Below, piece by piece: positions 18,860 to 18,960 of a DNA stretch of 18,960 nucleotides. The stretch covers positions 1 through 18,960 of the forward strand of contig JAQIWT010000509.1 in assembly GCA_034696485.1 (NCBI GenBank), read 5' to 3'. Below the pieces are notes generated by a model. It saw nothing but the letters and a program-made list of their open reading frames with translations, was not told where the DNA came from and did not search any database. The position numbers and the translations under genes are program-made. Origin of the DNA: Isohypsibius dastychi. Lineage: Eukaryota; Tardigrada; Eutardigrada; Parachela; Isohypsibiidae. Position 1 is the stretch's first letter. Each line of letters starts with the position of its first letter.

Positions 18860-18960
18860 AACTGGCGTCAGGCCCGGATCGAGGGGGGGAGCGACGGAGC
18901 TATAGCACCCCGATTTCCAGCGCCATCGATTGCGGGGGTGCACTTTTTTACTTGAAAAAT
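18860..18960. mobile_element. Possible edge of a dispersed repeat, cut by the window end
   Basis: The composition changes abruptly from T-rich to GC-rich. The stretch CAGGCCCGGATCGAGGGGGG recalls, loosely, the CAG-GGCGGATC-G-run ends often seen in hAT-type DNA transposons, and short palindromic GC segments follow. The other end lies outside the window, so this is only a suspicion. Confidence 0.2.

Noticed and set aside
1-18960. tRNA, rRNA or other structured RNA genes
   Set aside because: I looked for tRNA A/B-box patterns and conserved rRNA segments on both strands and found none I could support.

Overview
The window is nuclear DNA of an invertebrate animal. The genes are split by GT-AG introns, many of them only 53-60 bases long. 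The gene families (KChIP-type calcium sensors, TTC7, aprataxin, chromodomain plus C2H2 fingers) are eukaryotic, and KChIPs are animal-specific. I cannot name the phylum from the sequence alone. Exon models below were assembled by eye from splice sites, reading phase and protein similarity; they have no transcript support.

Layout: (1) Bases 2-316, + strand: the 3' end of a KChIP-like EF-hand gene that starts outside the window. (2) Bases 1755-3701, - strand: a second KChIP-like gene facing the first tail to tail, with a possible distant N-terminal exon at 4866-5094. (3) Bases 5095-5947: mostly unassigned, with two open, splice-flanked patches. (4) Bases 5948-9511, - strand: a complete seven-exon TTC7 homologue of about 960 residues, the TPR scaffold of the plasma-membrane PI4-kinase complex. 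(5) Bases 9512-9949: a short divergent spacer, probably a shared promoter region. (6) Bases 10137-16619, + strand: a large gene of about 17 coding exons encoding a predicted nuclear protein of about 1,216 residues. It has a basic AT-hook-like patch, a long Ser-rich region, a chromodomain with its aromatic cage intact, four tandem pairs of C2H2 zinc fingers and an acidic tail ending in a probable coiled coil. (7) Bases 16624-18084: a possible small ORF, AT-rich sequence and a MITE-like inverted-repeat element. (8) Bases 18085-18684, + strand: an intronless short-form aprataxin with a polyadenylation signal. (9) The last 100 bases look like the edge of a repeat.

The most unusual locus is the chromodomain/zinc-finger gene. 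Its finger pairs lie in four tandem genomic units of about 460-550 bases. Each unit is an acidic linker exon, an intron, a two-finger exon and an intron, and the introns are recognisably similar too. Every intron from the chromodomain onward is in phase 1, so units can be duplicated or skipped without breaking the frame. One intron carries six 18-base repeats, five with a perfect palindromic CRE (TGACGTCA), most of them next to an ETS-type CTTCCGG, between two direct repeats offset by exactly 225 bases.

The genes do not form an obvious functional pathway. The calcium sensors and TTC7 act at membranes; the chromodomain protein and aprataxin act in the nucleus, in chromatin and DNA single-strand-break repair.
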